Below are positions 38,834 through 47,736 of a DNA stretch of 64,000 bases, in pieces. The notes under the pieces were generated by a model, which ran no database searches, had not been told where the DNA came from, and was given only the letters and a program-made list of their open reading frames with translations. Position 1 is the first letter of the stretch. Every line of letters begins with the position of its first letter. This DNA comes from X23 sp050251575. GTDB lineage: Bacteria > Bacillota > Clostridia > SK-Y3. The position numbers and the translations under genes are program-made. The stretch covers positions 1 to 64,000 of the forward strand of contig JBFWMP010000002.1 in the NCBI GenBank assembly GCA_050251575.1, given 5' to 3'.

Positions 38834-39750
38834 TGAATGGGATTGTATCTTTAATAAAGCCCGGTGGGATGACATCACATGACATGGTAAGCTTTGTAAG
38901 AAAATGCACCGGTATAAAAAAGGTGGGGCATACAGGCACACTAGATCCTGGTGCAGCAGGAGTTTTGCCTATCTGCATTGGAAAAGCTACAAAAACGGCA
39001 GACTTGATAACGGCTCAACAAAAACAATACCGTGCAGAGCTAAAGTTGGGTATTACTACTGATACGCAGGATAGTTACGGTAAAATAATAAGTGAAAAAA
39101 AAGTTGATGTTTCTATAGAAGCAATTGAAGAAGTAATAAATGCCTTTAAGGGAACGATAAAACAGGTTCCACCAATGTATTCTGCTATAAAGATAAATGG
39201 GCAGAAGCTATACGAACTTGCCAGAAAAGGGTTAGAGGTTGAGAGAAAAGCCCGTGAGGTTATACTTGACGAGATCAAAATAATTAAAGTAGATTTGCAA
39301 AATGCTACTGTATTATTGGATGTAGTCTGTTCTAAAGGAACATATATAAGAACTTTATGTTATGATATTGGACAAAAGCTTGGATGTGGAGCGCATATGT
39401 CTTTTTTGCTTCGCACCAGGAGCGGTTTGTTTGATATTGAACATTCAGTCACCGTTGAACAGTTCAAGCAGCATATTGATAAAAAAGAATGGAATGATAT
39501 TCTTATTCCCATTGACCAGATGTTTTCTGATTATTCATCCATCACTGTTGTTGGAAGAGCTGAAAAGAAAGTGAACAATGGCAATCCAATTGCAGTAGAT
39601 GAGCTTGAAGATCTAAAAAACTATTATGAGGGAGAAAAGTACAGGGTGTATAATGAGAAGGGTGATTTCTTATGCTTATCACAAATCATTAGAAGGTCTG
39701 AACATGAATTATATCTGAAAATTTTAAAAAGTTTTTTTGAGGTGGAATAA
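38833..39750 (+). CDS. truB: tRNA pseudouridine(55) synthase
   Basis: 305 residues. TruB makes Psi55 in the T-loop of tRNA. Catalytic D38 is in GHTGTLDPGAAGVLP; RAELKLGITTDTQDS, VPPMYSAIKINGQKLYELAR and CSKGTYIRTLCYDIG complete the pattern. The ATG overlaps the nrnA stop by one base (TAATG). A C-terminal PUA-like extension is present. ribF follows immediately. Confidence 0.97.
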   Translation: MNGIVSLIKPGGMTSHDMVSFVRKCTGIKKVGHTGTLDPGAAGVLPICIGKATKTADLITAQQKQYRAELKLGITTDTQDSYGKIISEKKVDVSIEAIEEVINAFKGTIKQVPPMYSAIKINGQKLYELARKGLEVERKAREVILDEIKIIKVDLQNATVLLDVVCSKGTYIRTLCYDIGQKLGCGAHMSFLLRTRSGLFDIEHSVTVEQFKQHIDKKEWNDILIPIDQMFSDYSSITVVGRAEKKVNNGNPIAVDELEDLKNYYEGEKYRVYNEKGDFLCLSQIIRRSEHELYLKILKSFFEVE

Positions 39751-40710
39751 ATGCAGGTTATTTTTTCAGGGGCTAATGATTATTTGGATACATCCATGGG
39801 AACGGGAATAGCCCTAGGCAATTTTGACGGATTACATATTGGACACATGGAGCTAATTAATAAAACAGTGGATATATGCAAAAAAGACCATTTGAAATCA
39901 GTAATTTATACCTTTAATCATCATCCTCAAAATATAATAGCCGATAAGCTCATCATATCTTTAATTACACCCAATGAAATAAAAGCTGAAATTCTTAGCC
40001 GTTGTCATGTAGATTGTTTATATTTAGATGATTTCAATAAGGCTTTTATGAAAATGATGCCGGAAGATTTCATAAAAAACATTCTATTAGACCGGCTTAA
40101 TGCCAAGAGAGTGACAGTTGGATTTCATTATCGTTTCGGATATAAAAATACCGGAGATGTGGATGTTTTAAGAAAGATGGGACAATTATACGGATTCCAG
40201 GTAGAGGTAGTAGAGCCTGTGAAGATTGGAGATACTGTCGTCAGCAGCAGTTTGATTAGGAAACTTATACAGAAGGGTGATGTTGAAACGGCTTCAAAAT
40301 TCATGAATAGAAAATATATGATTACCGGGAAAGTAGTAGTCGGAAAACGTCTTGGACACAAGTTGGGATTTCCGACGATTAACATTATTCCCCGGGTCGA
40401 TATTGTACTTCCTTCAAAAGGTGTATATATTACAAATACTATTTTAGAAGAAAAGATATATGCGAGTGTAACCAATGTAGGAGCTAATCCTACTGTTAAT
40501 GGTCAGGAAATGCGAATTGAGACACATATCCTCGATTTTAGCGGAATTCTTTATAATCATAATGTGAATATTGAGTTTATTAAAAAAATTCGTGATGAAA
40601 AGAAGTTTCAAGGGATTGATGAATTAGCTGTACAGATTGGAAAAGATGTAAAGTATGTAAAGCAGTTTTTTCATGACCAGGGTATTTACAATAAAATTAA
40701 TATGTGTTAG
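39751..40710 (+). CDS. ribF: Bifunctional riboflavin kinase / FMN adenylyltransferase
   Basis: 319 residues. N-terminal nucleotidyltransferase with ALGNFDGLHIGHMELI near residue 22 and C-terminal riboflavin kinase with GKRLGHKLGFPTINI near 197. It converts riboflavin to FMN and FAD. ATG 39751 directly follows the truB stop, with GAGGTGG upstream. No riboswitch is seen ahead, consistent with its place in a housekeeping operon. Confidence 0.97.
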   Translation: MQVIFSGANDYLDTSMGTGIALGNFDGLHIGHMELINKTVDICKKDHLKSVIYTFNHHPQNIIADKLIISLITPNEIKAEILSRCHVDCLYLDDFNKAFMKMMPEDFIKNILLDRLNAKRVTVGFHYRFGYKNTGDVDVLRKMGQLYGFQVEVVEPVKIGDTVVSSSLIRKLIQKGDVETASKFMNRKYMITGKVVVGKRLGHKLGFPTINIIPRVDIVLPSKGVYITNTILEEKIYASVTNVGANPTVNGQEMRIETHILDFSGILYNHNVNIEFIKKIRDEKKFQGIDELAVQIGKDVKYVKQFFHDQGIYNKINMC

Positions 40711-40809
40711 AATACTTGTTGTTACAGGGTTGTTAACCTGATGCCAGGATTCGGGAGTCACCTACCCAAGTCTTAGCTGCAGGGGATATTATTAAGGAGG
40801 TGAAATATC
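40711..40809 (+). promoter_or_regulatory. Candidate S15 leader upstream of rpsO
   Basis: 99 bases. CAGG...CCTG (40726-40741) and GGGAGT with ACCTACCC offer small stems ahead of a strong SD AGGAGGTG. rpsO leaders commonly bind S15 for autoregulation; I cannot match a named motif, so this is tentative. Confidence 0.4.
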
Positions 40810-41073
40810 ATGTTAAAAGAAATAAAACAATCAGTGATTGAGTCTTATAAGCTTCATGAAAGTGATACCGGTTCTCCGGAAGTTCAGATTGCATTACTTA
40901 CAGAAAGAATCAATCATTTAAATGAACATCTCAAAATGCATAAAAAGGATCATCATTCAAGAAGAGGTCTCTTGAAAATGGTTGGGCAAAGAAGAGGATT
41001 GTTAAATTATTTAATGAGTAATGATATTGAAAGATATCGTACAATTATTGGAAAATTGAATTTAAGAAAGTAA
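40810..41073 (+). CDS. rpsO: 30S ribosomal protein S15
   Basis: 87 residues. Family pattern [26 protein letters not shown] and [21 protein letters not shown]15 nucleates the central domain of 16S rRNA. AAGGAGGTG is 6 bases before the ATG. A strong terminator follows, and pnp lies next in the classic rpsO-pnp pair. Confidence 0.98.
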   Translation: MLKEIKQSVIESYKLHESDTGSPEVQIALLTERINHLNEHLKMHKKDHHSRRGLLKMVGQRRGLLNYLMSNDIERYRTIIGKLNLRK

Positions 41074-41077
41074 TGGT

Positions 41078-41110
41078 AAGTGAGCGGTATCTACCGCTCA
41101 CTTATTGTAT
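41078..41110 (+). terminator. Terminator after rpsO
   Basis: Perfect 12-bp stem AAGTGAGCGGTA / TACCGCTCACTT with a 2-base nominal loop, then ATTGTAT. The T-run is short, so it could also be an RNA processing hairpin. Confidence 0.75.
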
Positions 41111-41168
41111 ACGCATGCGGTGTAATACGTTAATGTATGAAAATAATATAAGTGTATTTTATCTCTAT

Positions 41169-41261
41169 AGCTATTAGTTGATTAGCCATTAGATATATAC
41201 TTTGTTTAAAAAACGGACAATATAATAAAGCATATATCTAAGTGCTAAAAACTAGTAGCTG
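41169..41261. repeat. Long inverted repeat in the pnp leader
   Basis: Left arm AGCTATT, AGTTGATT, AGCCATT, AG then ATATATACTTTGTT; right arm ATAAAGCATATATCTAAG, TGCTAAAAACTAGTAGCT. The reverse complement of the right arm reads AGCTACT, AGTTTTT, AGCACTT, AG: degenerate heptads again. The two arms can form a ~38-bp imperfect stem-loop ending 37 bases before pnp. Confidence 0.75.
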
Positions 41262-41298
41262 ACTAAAAAACAACACAAGATAAACAGGAGGTTAGACT

Positions 41299-43404
41299 AT
41301 GATGCACAAAACATTTACAATGGATTTGGCAGGAAGACCATTTACCATAGAGGTTGGTAAAATGGCGCAGCTAGCAAGTGGTTCAGTTCTCGTGCGTTAC
41401 GGAGATACAGTTGTAATCGTAACAGCGACAGCTTCAGACAAACCTAGAGAAGGTATAGACTTTTTTCCTTTAAGCGTTGACTATGAAGAAAAATTGTATG
41501 CAGTTGGTAAAATTCCGGGAAGTTTCATGAAAAGAGAAGGAAGACCCACAGAAAAGGCAATTTTGACGTCCAGAGTGATTGATAGATCAATTCGTCCGCT
41601 ATTTCTAAAAGATCTGAGGAACGATGTCGTTGTAGTAGCTACAGTACTTTCGGTAGAACAGGATAATTCTCCTGAGGTTGCAGCAATGATAGGCGCTTCA
41701 GCTGCTATTTCAATTTCAGATATTCCATTCAATGGACCAATTGGAGGTGTTTCTGTAGGATTAGTAGATGGGAATCTTGTTATTAATCCTAACGTAGAAC
41801 AAAGAGAAAAAAGCACTTTACAGCTTACAGTAGTAGGTTCAAAAGATAAAGTAGTTATGATTGAAGCCGGTGCAAAAGAAGTGGCAGAAGATGTGATGCT
41901 GGAAGCAATCATGTTCGGACAAGAAGAAAATAAGAAAATCTGTAGTTTCATCGACGATATTGTTAAAGAAGTAGGTAAACCTAAGTTTAAATATGAATCT
42001 TATGAAGTAGACGAAACGCTCTATAATGATGTTAAGGAATATGCTATAGAAAAAGTTCGGCAGGCATTAAATTCAGATGATAAGAAGACACGAGAAGAAG
42101 CACTTGCAGTTGTATATGATGATGTATTTGAGAATTTTGCAGAAAAGTATCCGGATATGCAAGCTCAAATGAAAGAAGCGCTATATAAGCTTCAAAAATA
42201 TGTTGTAAGAAGATGGATGTTAGATGAAGGAAAGCGTGTAGACGGTAGAGGAATTAATGAGTTAAGACCTTTAACCGCTGAAGTAGGCATACTTCCGCGT
42301 ACTCATGGCACAGGACTATTTAGCAGGGGACAAACGCAGGTACTTACTGTTGCTACATTAGGTGCTCTGGGTGATGTGCAAAAGCTGGATGGTTTAGATG
42401 AAGATGGAAATAAAAGATATATGCATCATTATAATTTTCCATCCTATAGTGTAGGTGAGGCTAGGTCATCAAGAGGACCAGGAAGAAGGGAAATAGGGCA
42501 CGGTGCTTTAGCTGAAAAGTCACTGGAACCTGTACTGCCTAGTGAAGAAGAATTCCCTTATGCTATACGTTTGGTTTCAGAAGTATTAAGCTCTAACGGT
42601 TCTACTTCGCAGGGAAGTGTTTGCGGAAGTACGCTTGCATTGATGGATGCCGGTGTGCCGATAAAAGCTCCGGTGGCAGGTATTTCGGTGGGCTTGGTTA
42701 CCGAAGGTGACAGATTTATTACCATGACGGATATACAAGGGCTGGAAGATTTTTTTGGTGATATGGACTTTAAAGTAGCCGGCACCAAGAAAGGGATCAC
42801 ATCAATTCAGATGGATATCAAAATTGATGGTCTTACTCGTGAAATTATTCAGCAGGCATTGACTGAAACTAGAGATGCAAGATATTATATTTTAGATGAA
42901 GTCATGCTAAAAGCTATAGATAAACCAAGAGAACAGCTTTCACCTTATGCACCGAAAATCATTACTATTACCATTGATCCTGATAAGATTAGAGATGTTA
43001 TCGGGTCAGGCGGAAAAACCATTCAAAAGATTATAGCCGATACCGGCGTAAAGATTGATATAGAAGATGATGGAAGAGTATTTATTGCTGCTTCTGATGC
43101 AAAAGCAGGAGAAAAAGCATTAAAGATTATCGAAGGTATTACTAAAGATGTCGAAGTAGGACAGATTTACATGGGCAAGGTAATGAGAATCATGAATTTC
43201 GGTGCTTTTGTAGAGTTTTTACCCGGAAAAGAAGGTCTGGTGCATATCTCCAAGCTGGATAGAAAACGTGTTGAAAAGGTTGAAGATGTAGTAAGCGTCG
43301 GAGATGAAATAATGGTAAAAGTAGTTGAGGTTGACAAGCAGGGTAGAATTAATCTTTCGAGAAAAGATACCATGCCTGAAATTACAGAACCAGAAAGCAA
43401 ATAA
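41299..43404 (+). CDS. pnp: Polyribonucleotide nucleotidyltransferase (PNPase)
   Basis: 701 residues. Two RNase PH domains joined by an all-alpha linker, then KH ([15 protein letters not shown] near residue 558) and S1 ([20 protein letters not shown] near 621). It degrades RNA 3'-5' phosphorolytically with RNase Y, encoded later. CAGGAGG is seven bases before the ATG; a second ATG follows at once. The hairpin leader (41169-41261) may regulate the message. Confidence 0.98.
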   Translation: MMHKTFTMDLAGRPFTIEVGKMAQLASGSVLVRYGDTVVIVTATASDKPREGIDFFPLSVDYEEKLYAVGKIPGSFMKREGRPTEKAILTSRVIDRSIRPLFLKDLRNDVVVVATVLSVEQDNSPEVAAMIGASAAISISDIPFNGPIGGVSVGLVDGNLVINPNVEQREKSTLQLTVVGSKDKVVMIEAGAKEVAEDVMLEAIMFGQEENKKICSFIDDIVKEVGKPKFKYESYEVDETLYNDVKEYAIEKVRQALNSDDKKTREEALAVVYDDVFENFAEKYPDMQAQMKEALYKLQKYVVRRWMLDEGKRVDGRGINELRPLTAEVGILPRTHGTGLFSRGQTQVLTVATLGALGDVQKLDGLDEDGNKRYMHHYNFPSYSVGEARSSRGPGRREIGHGALAEKSLEPVLPSEEEFPYAIRLVSEVLSSNGSTSQGSVCGSTLALMDAGVPIKAPVAGISVGLVTEGDRFITMTDIQGLEDFFGDMDFKVAGTKKGITSIQMDIKIDGLTREIIQQALTETRDARYYILDEVMLKAIDKPREQLSPYAPKIITITIDPDKIRDVIGSGGKTIQKIIADTGVKIDIEDDGRVFIAASDAKAGEKALKIIEGITKDVEVGQIYMGKVMRIMNFGAFVEFLPGKEGLVHISKLDRKRVEKVEDVVSVGDEIMVKVVEVDKQGRINLSRKDTMPEITEPESK

Positions 43405-43414
43405 TCATTATGAT

Positions 43415-43452
43415 ACAAAAAAACAGAACCAATGCCGTTCTGTTTTTTTTTG
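43415..43452. terminator. Terminator after pnp
   Basis: ACAGAAC / GTTCTGT stem (43423-43429, 43437-43443) flanked by an A-run on the left and nine T on the right. Confidence 0.93.
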
Positions 43453-43607
43453 TTATCAATCTTACACAAAATGTTAGTTGCATATAATAGGCATATAACT
43501 TATAATTACAAGTAGGCTCTAGAAGTTTTTAATTAATATAGTTGTTTTTCTATTGATGAATTATTAGTTTTAACAAAAGAAGGTTAAGTGAGTATAGTTT
43601 TATTTTA

Positions 43608-43637
43608 CTCCGAGCTCCGAGCTCCGAGCTCCGAGCT
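43608..43637. repeat. Perfect heptad array upstream of the M16 peptidase gene
   Basis: Four exact tandem CTCCGAG units plus CT. Because AGCTC and GAGCT are complementary, the array can fold on itself. It ends 23 bases before the ATG. This is the purest copy in the window. Confidence 0.95.
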
Positions 43638-43660
43638 ATTAAATAGTATCGGGAGGATTT

Positions 43661-44920
43661 ATGTATAAATTGCACACTTTTAAAAATGGTGTTAGAGTTG
43701 TATCAGAATATATCCCTTATGTGAGGTCTGTCTCTTTGGGTGTATGGATTGGTAATGGCTCGAGAAGAGAGAGTAAGCAGAATAGTGGTATTTCTCATTT
43801 TATTGAGCATATGCTTTTTAAGGGAACCCAAAGCAGAACTGCAAAAGAGATAGCAGAAAGTATAGATTTTATCGGTGGGCAATTGAATGCTTTTACAGGA
43901 AAGGAAAATACTTGTTTTTATACAAAAACACTGGATAATCATATAGATATTGCAATTGATGTGTTGTCCGATATGCTTTTTAATTCAAAGATATCTCAAG
44001 ATGATATTGATGTGGAGAGAAAAGTGATATTGGAAGAAATCAATATGTATGAGGATTCACCGGAAGAATTGGTACATGATATTCTTTCAGAGACTATATG
44101 GGCCGGAGATTCATTGGGATATCCTATTCTTGGAACAAATCAATCTCTTCAGCAGATTAATAGGGATGAGATGGTAGAATATATTCAAAGGAAATATACA
44201 CCGAAGAACACAGTAATAGCATTGGCAGGAAATTTTGACTATGATAAGGTATTGAGCATGTTGGAAAATAAATTTGAAGGTTGGGATATGCCAGATTGCA
44301 ATCAAGCTGATTATTTTAAGCCGGAATTTAATAAAGACGTAGTGATTAGAAATAAGGATACGGAGCAGGCACATCTCTGTATAGGATTTGAAGGCATAGA
44401 GCAGGGAAATGATAATATATATGAATTGCTGGTGATTAATACCATCCTTGGTGGTGGGATGAGTTCACGCCTCTTTCAAAAAATACGGGAAGAAAAAGGC
44501 TTGGCATATTCGGTTTACTCTTATCCATCTTCATATCAAAAGGCAGGTCTTTTTACCATTTATGCGGGTATGAATCCTTCGCAAATGAGTGAAGTGGTTA
44601 AGTTGATTCTTGAAGAGATCGATGTATTGAATAAAAACAAAATAAGTATGGATGAGTTGAATAAAGCGAAAGAACAGTTGAAGGGTAATTATATTCTTGG
44701 GCTTGAAAGCACCAGCAGTAGAATGCATAGCATTGGGAAGTCGGAATTGCTGCTTCGTGAGTTTAAGACACCAGATCAGGTGCTCAAAAGAATAAATAAT
44801 ATGACAATGGAATCGGTAGGAAGTATGATTCACAAGGTGTTTAACAGTAAAAATATCAGTATGTCTGCGGTAGGAACTATTCCAGAAGATATGGACCTAA
44901 AAAAATTATTAAATAATTAA
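43661..44920 (+). CDS. M16 family zinc protease (processing peptidase-like)
   Basis: 419 residues. The inverted zinc motif H46-x-x-E49-H50 is in SGISHFIEHMLFKGT, and the distal ligand Glu lies in VILEEINMYEDSPEE near 126. Two M16 halves are visible, the second with GGGMSSRLFQKIREEKGLAYSVYS. Members next to pnp in Firmicutes (YmxG/MlpA type) are soluble metalloproteases with unsettled substrates. GGGAGG precedes the ATG. dpaA-dpaB follow after a terminator. Confidence 0.94.
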   Translation: MYKLHTFKNGVRVVSEYIPYVRSVSLGVWIGNGSRRESKQNSGISHFIEHMLFKGTQSRTAKEIAESIDFIGGQLNAFTGKENTCFYTKTLDNHIDIAIDVLSDMLFNSKISQDDIDVERKVILEEINMYEDSPEELVHDILSETIWAGDSLGYPILGTNQSLQQINRDEMVEYIQRKYTPKNTVIALAGNFDYDKVLSMLENKFEGWDMPDCNQADYFKPEFNKDVVIRNKDTEQAHLCIGFEGIEQGNDNIYELLVINTILGGGMSSRLFQKIREEKGLAYSVYSYPSSYQKAGLFTIYAGMNPSQMSEVVKLILEEIDVLNKNKISMDELNKAKEQLKGNYILGLESTSSRMHSIGKSELLLREFKTPDQVLKRINNMTMESVGSMIHKVFNSKNISMSAVGTIPEDMDLKKLLNN

Positions 44921-44930
44921 GCTCTAAATA

Positions 44931-44970
44931 AAAAAGCAATCCAGAGAAAGCACTGGGTTGCTTTTTTTGT
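44931..44970 (+). terminator. Terminator after the M16 peptidase gene
   Basis: AAAAAAGCAATCCAG pairs with CTGGGTTGCTTTTTTT (one G-U), loop AGAAAGCA. Confidence 0.93.
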
Positions 44971-44996
44971 TTTGTGATTAGTACAAGTTAAACAAG

Positions 44997-45025
44997 CACT
45001 ATTGATTTGTATTGCACATACAATG
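44997..45025 (+). promoter_or_regulatory. Candidate sporulation (sigma-E/K) promoter for dpaA-dpaB
   Basis: CATACAATG (45017-45025) resembles the -10 of mother-cell sigma factors (CATACAnT for sigma-E, CATAnnnTA for sigma-K). CACT lies 16 bases upstream and CTATT 13-14 bases upstream. In B. subtilis the orthologous spoVF operon depends on sigma-K. Which of the two is used cannot be decided from this sequence. Confidence 0.5.
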
Positions 45026-45065
45026 TTAATAGATTGAGTAATGTGAGGATTTATGGGGGGACAAT

Positions 45066-45941
45066 ATGAAAACCAATATACGCTTTTCAATTATTGGCGG
45101 TGATTTACGTCAAGTGAAAATGGCAAATACGCTTGCACAGGATGGATATAAGGTGAAGATTTTTGGTTTTAATAATATAGAATGGCATACGGATATTATA
45201 GAAGCAAACAGTATTCAAGAAGCTGTAGAAGGAGTGGATGTCATCACCGCGCCATTGCCGTGCACATTAGATAATCAAACTGTAAACGCTCCTTTTTATG
45301 ATGAAAAGATATTCTATAATGATTTGTTTAAGGAAATTTCTAAGAACCAGCTTTTTGTTGGTGGAATACTAAGTGAAAAAGTCAATAATCTTGCCAAAGT
45401 ATATAACATTTATGCAGTTGATTATTTCAACAGAGAAGAACTAACAGTCTTGAATGCGATTCCTACTGCTGAAGGGGCTATACAGATAGCCATGGAGGAA
45501 CTTCCGATTACAATACATAATAGTCATTGTCTTATATTAGGATACGGAAGAATAGGTAAAATTCTTTCAAAGATGCTTTCAGGAATAGGCGCAAATGTTA
45601 CTGTTGAAGCTAGAAAATATGGAGATTTAGCCTGGATAAATAGTTATGGATATCGAGGGGTCCATCTTAGCGAATTAGCAAATGTCATAGGCAATTATGA
45701 TGTTATATTTAATACGGTACCTAGTGTTATATTAAATATGGATATCATTGCTAAGATCAAGAAAGACGCTTTGGTGATTGATTTAGCATCTAAGCCGGGA
45801 GGTGTTGATTTCGATATGGCAAGAGATATGGGAATAAAAGCGATTTGGGCGTTATCCTTACCGGGAAAAGTAGCACCCAATACAGCCGGAGATATCATTA
45901 GACATACAATTTTTAATATCGTAAATGAATTGGGGGTGTAG
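45066..45941 (+). CDS. dpaA: Dipicolinate synthase subunit A
   Basis: 291 residues. With DpaB it oxidises dihydrodipicolinate to dipicolinic acid in the mother cell, for loading into the spore core. N-terminal FSIIGGDLRQVKMANTLAQDGY and the Rossmann motif LGYGRIGKILSKMLSGIG near residue 159 are typical. The ATG at 45066 follows GGGGGG. The terminator at 44931 isolates it from upstream genes, so it probably uses its own sporulation promoter. Confidence 0.96.
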   Translation: MKTNIRFSIIGGDLRQVKMANTLAQDGYKVKIFGFNNIEWHTDIIEANSIQEAVEGVDVITAPLPCTLDNQTVNAPFYDEKIFYNDLFKEISKNQLFVGGILSEKVNNLAKVYNIYAVDYFNREELTVLNAIPTAEGAIQIAMEELPITIHNSHCLILGYGRIGKILSKMLSGIGANVTVEARKYGDLAWINSYGYRGVHLSELANVIGNYDVIFNTVPSVILNMDIIAKIKKDALVIDLASKPGGVDFDMARDMGIKAIWALSLPGKVAPNTAGDIIRHTIFNIVNELGV

Positions 45942-45943
45942 GC

Positions 45944-46534
45944 ATGAATATAAAAGAGATTACAGTTGGATTTGCATTAACAGGATCATTTTGTACTTTT
46001 CAAAAAGTCATACCCATCGTGATTGAGTTAGTCAATGAAGGTGCCAAGGTGGTTCCCATTATGTCTGAAAATGCATTTGCAATAGATACAAGGTTTGGTA
46101 AAGCAGAAGAGTTTATAAAACAGCTTGAAGAAATTTCAGGAGTCAAAGTGATTAGCAGCATTGAAACAGCTGAACCAATAGGTCCAAGAGCATTATTGGA
46201 TGTTATTGTTGTTGCACCGTGTACAGGCAATACGCTTGGGAAATTAGCAAATGCAATTACCGATACCAGCGTGACTATGGCGGTAAAAGGACATCTCAGA
46301 AATCAACGGCCTGTAGTTATTGCATTATCTACTAATGATGGACTAAGCGCAAGTGCAAAAAATATTGGTCTGTTGTTGAATAGAAAGAATATCTATATGG
46401 TCCCATTTCAGCAGGATGATCCTGAAAAAAAACAAAATTCTTTAGTAGCTAAGATGGATCTGATTATACCCACGCTTAAGATGGCACTTGAAGGAAAACA
46501 AATACAGCCAGTGCTGCTAGGTTCAAAAGAATAG
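45944..46534 (+). CDS. dpaB: Dipicolinate synthase subunit B (flavoprotein)
   Basis: 196 residues of the flavoprotein (UbiX/Dfp-like) fold. Motifs: GFALTGSFCTFQKVIP near the N-terminus and VVAPCTGNTLGKLANAITDTSVTMAVKGHLR. It works with DpaA and starts two bases after its stop. The gene ends in a long inverted repeat shared with convergent metA. Confidence 0.96.
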   Translation: MNIKEITVGFALTGSFCTFQKVIPIVIELVNEGAKVVPIMSENAFAIDTRFGKAEEFIKQLEEISGVKVISSIETAEPIGPRALLDVIVVAPCTGNTLGKLANAITDTSVTMAVKGHLRNQRPVVIALSTNDGLSASAKNIGLLLNRKNIYMVPFQQDDPEKKQNSLVAKMDLIIPTLKMALEGKQIQPVLLGSKE

Positions 46535-46595
46535 TAAAACAGGGGACGGTTCTTTGTTCTAAAGTTTTAGAACGAAGAACCGTCCCCTGTTTTAC
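46534..46595. terminator. Long palindrome between convergent dpaB and metA
   Basis: Two 30-base arms (46534-46563 and 46566-46595) pair along GTAAAACAGGGGACGGTTCTT, one T-G wobble, then GTTCTAAA. It likely terminates both converging genes. The GGGGACGGTTCTT core suggests a dispersed repeat unit rather than an ordinary terminator. Confidence 0.85.
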
Positions 46596-46598
46596 TTT

Positions 46599-47516
46599 CT
46601 ACTTAATCTGTCCTACATCATAGGGTGTTTCCTGATACACATAGTAGTTTAACCAGTTGGAGAACAACAGGTTTGCGTGTGAACGCCATTTTACCAGTGG
46701 GGGGTTAGCAGGGTTATTATCAAGAAAATAATTCATTGGAACGTTAATAGGAAGCCCTTTATCTATATCACGGTCATATTCACTTTTTAATGTTAAAGGA
46801 TCGTATTCGGAATGTCCTGTCACAAATATCTGTCTGCCATCTGCGGTGGCTGCAATATATAATCCAGAAACTTCTGATTCGGAAAGTATTTCAAGGTCAG
46901 AGATTCCTTCGATATCCTCTCTTTTAATTTCAGTGTGACGTGAATGCGGAGCATAAAATACATCATCAAATCCACGAAAAAGTTTTATATTTTGCTTGTT
47001 GATAACATGCTCAAAAACTCCAAACATTTTTTCTTTAAGAGGATATTTAGGAACTTTATAATGATAATATAAACCCGCTTGAGCACCCCAACAAATATGG
47101 AACGTAGAAGTAACATTACGGGTAGACCACTCCATAATTTGTTTTAGTTCTTCCCAATATTCTACTTCTTCAAATTCCATCTGTTCGACAGGTGCTCCCG
47201 TAATAACCATCCCATCAAACTTTGTGTGTTTAATATCATCAAATGTTTTATAAAAAGCAATCAGATGGTCTTCTGAAATATTTTTTGATTTATAGCTTTT
47301 TGTATGCAACAGTTCTATCTCTACTTGAAGCGGCGTATTTCCAAGCAACCGAAGAAGCTGTGTTTCGGTTGTGATTTTTGTAGGCATTAAATTTAGAATA
47401 ACGATTTTAAGCGGACGAATATCCTGATGGACGGCTCGGTTTTCAGACATCATAAAGATATTTTCATTATTAAGCGTCTCAAATGCAGGAAGATTGTCGG
47501 GTATCTTAATTGGCAT
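46599..47516 (-). CDS. metA: Homoserine O-acyltransferase MetA, probably acetyl-CoA-specific
   Basis: 305 residues. First committed step of methionine synthesis. Nucleophile C142 in [13 protein letters not shown], with the His and Glu in TGHSEYDP. Residue 111 is Glu ([12 protein letters not shown]). In this family Glu-111 goes with acetyl-CoA and Gly-111 (as in E. coli) with succinyl-CoA, so the product is probably O-acetylhomoserine. Start ATG at 47516 (minus strand) has AAAGGAG upstream. The only minus-strand gene in the window; no SAM riboswitch is seen ahead. Confidence 0.95.
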   Translation of the reverse strand: MPIKIPDNLPAFETLNNENIFMMSENRAVHQDIRPLKIVILNLMPTKITTETQLLRLLGNTPLQVEIELLHTKSYKSKNISEDHLIAFYKTFDDIKHTKFDGMVITGAPVEQMEFEEVEYWEELKQIMEWSTRNVTSTFHICWGAQAGLYYHYKVPKYPLKEKMFGVFEHVINKQNIKLFRGFDDVFYAPHSRHTEIKREDIEGISDLEILSESEVSGLYIAATADGRQIFVTGHSEYDPLTLKSEYDRDIDKGLPINVPMNYFLDNNPANPPLVKWRSHANLLFSNWLNYYVYQETPYDVGQIK

Positions 47517-47555
47517 AATTATACTCCTTTTGCTGTTTAGAAATAATATGTATCA

Positions 47556-47584
47556 AGTATAGCAAATATGAATCTCATTTACAA
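47556..47584 (-). promoter_or_regulatory. Sigma-A promoter for metA
   Basis: On the minus strand: TTGTAA (47579-47584), exactly 17 bases, TATACT (47556-47561), 39 bases before the start codon. Confidence 0.7.
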
Positions 47585-47661
47585 CGGAAAAAACTAATAT
47601 GCACGAGAGACAACATCCGCTAGAAAACATTATACTATTTTTAAATAATATATTCCTATAA

Positions 47662-47691
47662 GAATATTTTCAAGGATGGTTCTGTATACTA
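47662..47691 (+). promoter_or_regulatory. Candidate sigma-G promoter for tepA
   Basis: GAATA (47662-47666), 18 bases, TATACTA (47685-47691). This fits the forespore sigma-G pattern (GHATR, 17-18 bases, CATACTA) with one mismatch at the first -10 base. It lies 45 bases before the ATG. Confidence 0.55.
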
Positions 47692-47736
47692 TTACTGATG
47701 TTTGATTGATTTACTAAAACCGACAGGAGTGGAATA

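Noticed and set aside
41481..41951. 156-codon open frame on the minus strand inside pnp
   Set aside because: Low-complexity Ser/Thr-rich translation, no SD, fully covered by the conserved pnp frame; an antisense shadow.
43608..43637. Possible CRISPR array from tandem CTCCGAG repeats
   Set aside because: The units are 7 bases with no spacers between them, far below CRISPR repeat length, and no cas genes are present.
47517..47660. SAM riboswitch or T-box ahead of metA
   Set aside because: The metA leader from its promoter is only about 30-40 bases and shows none of the conserved cores.
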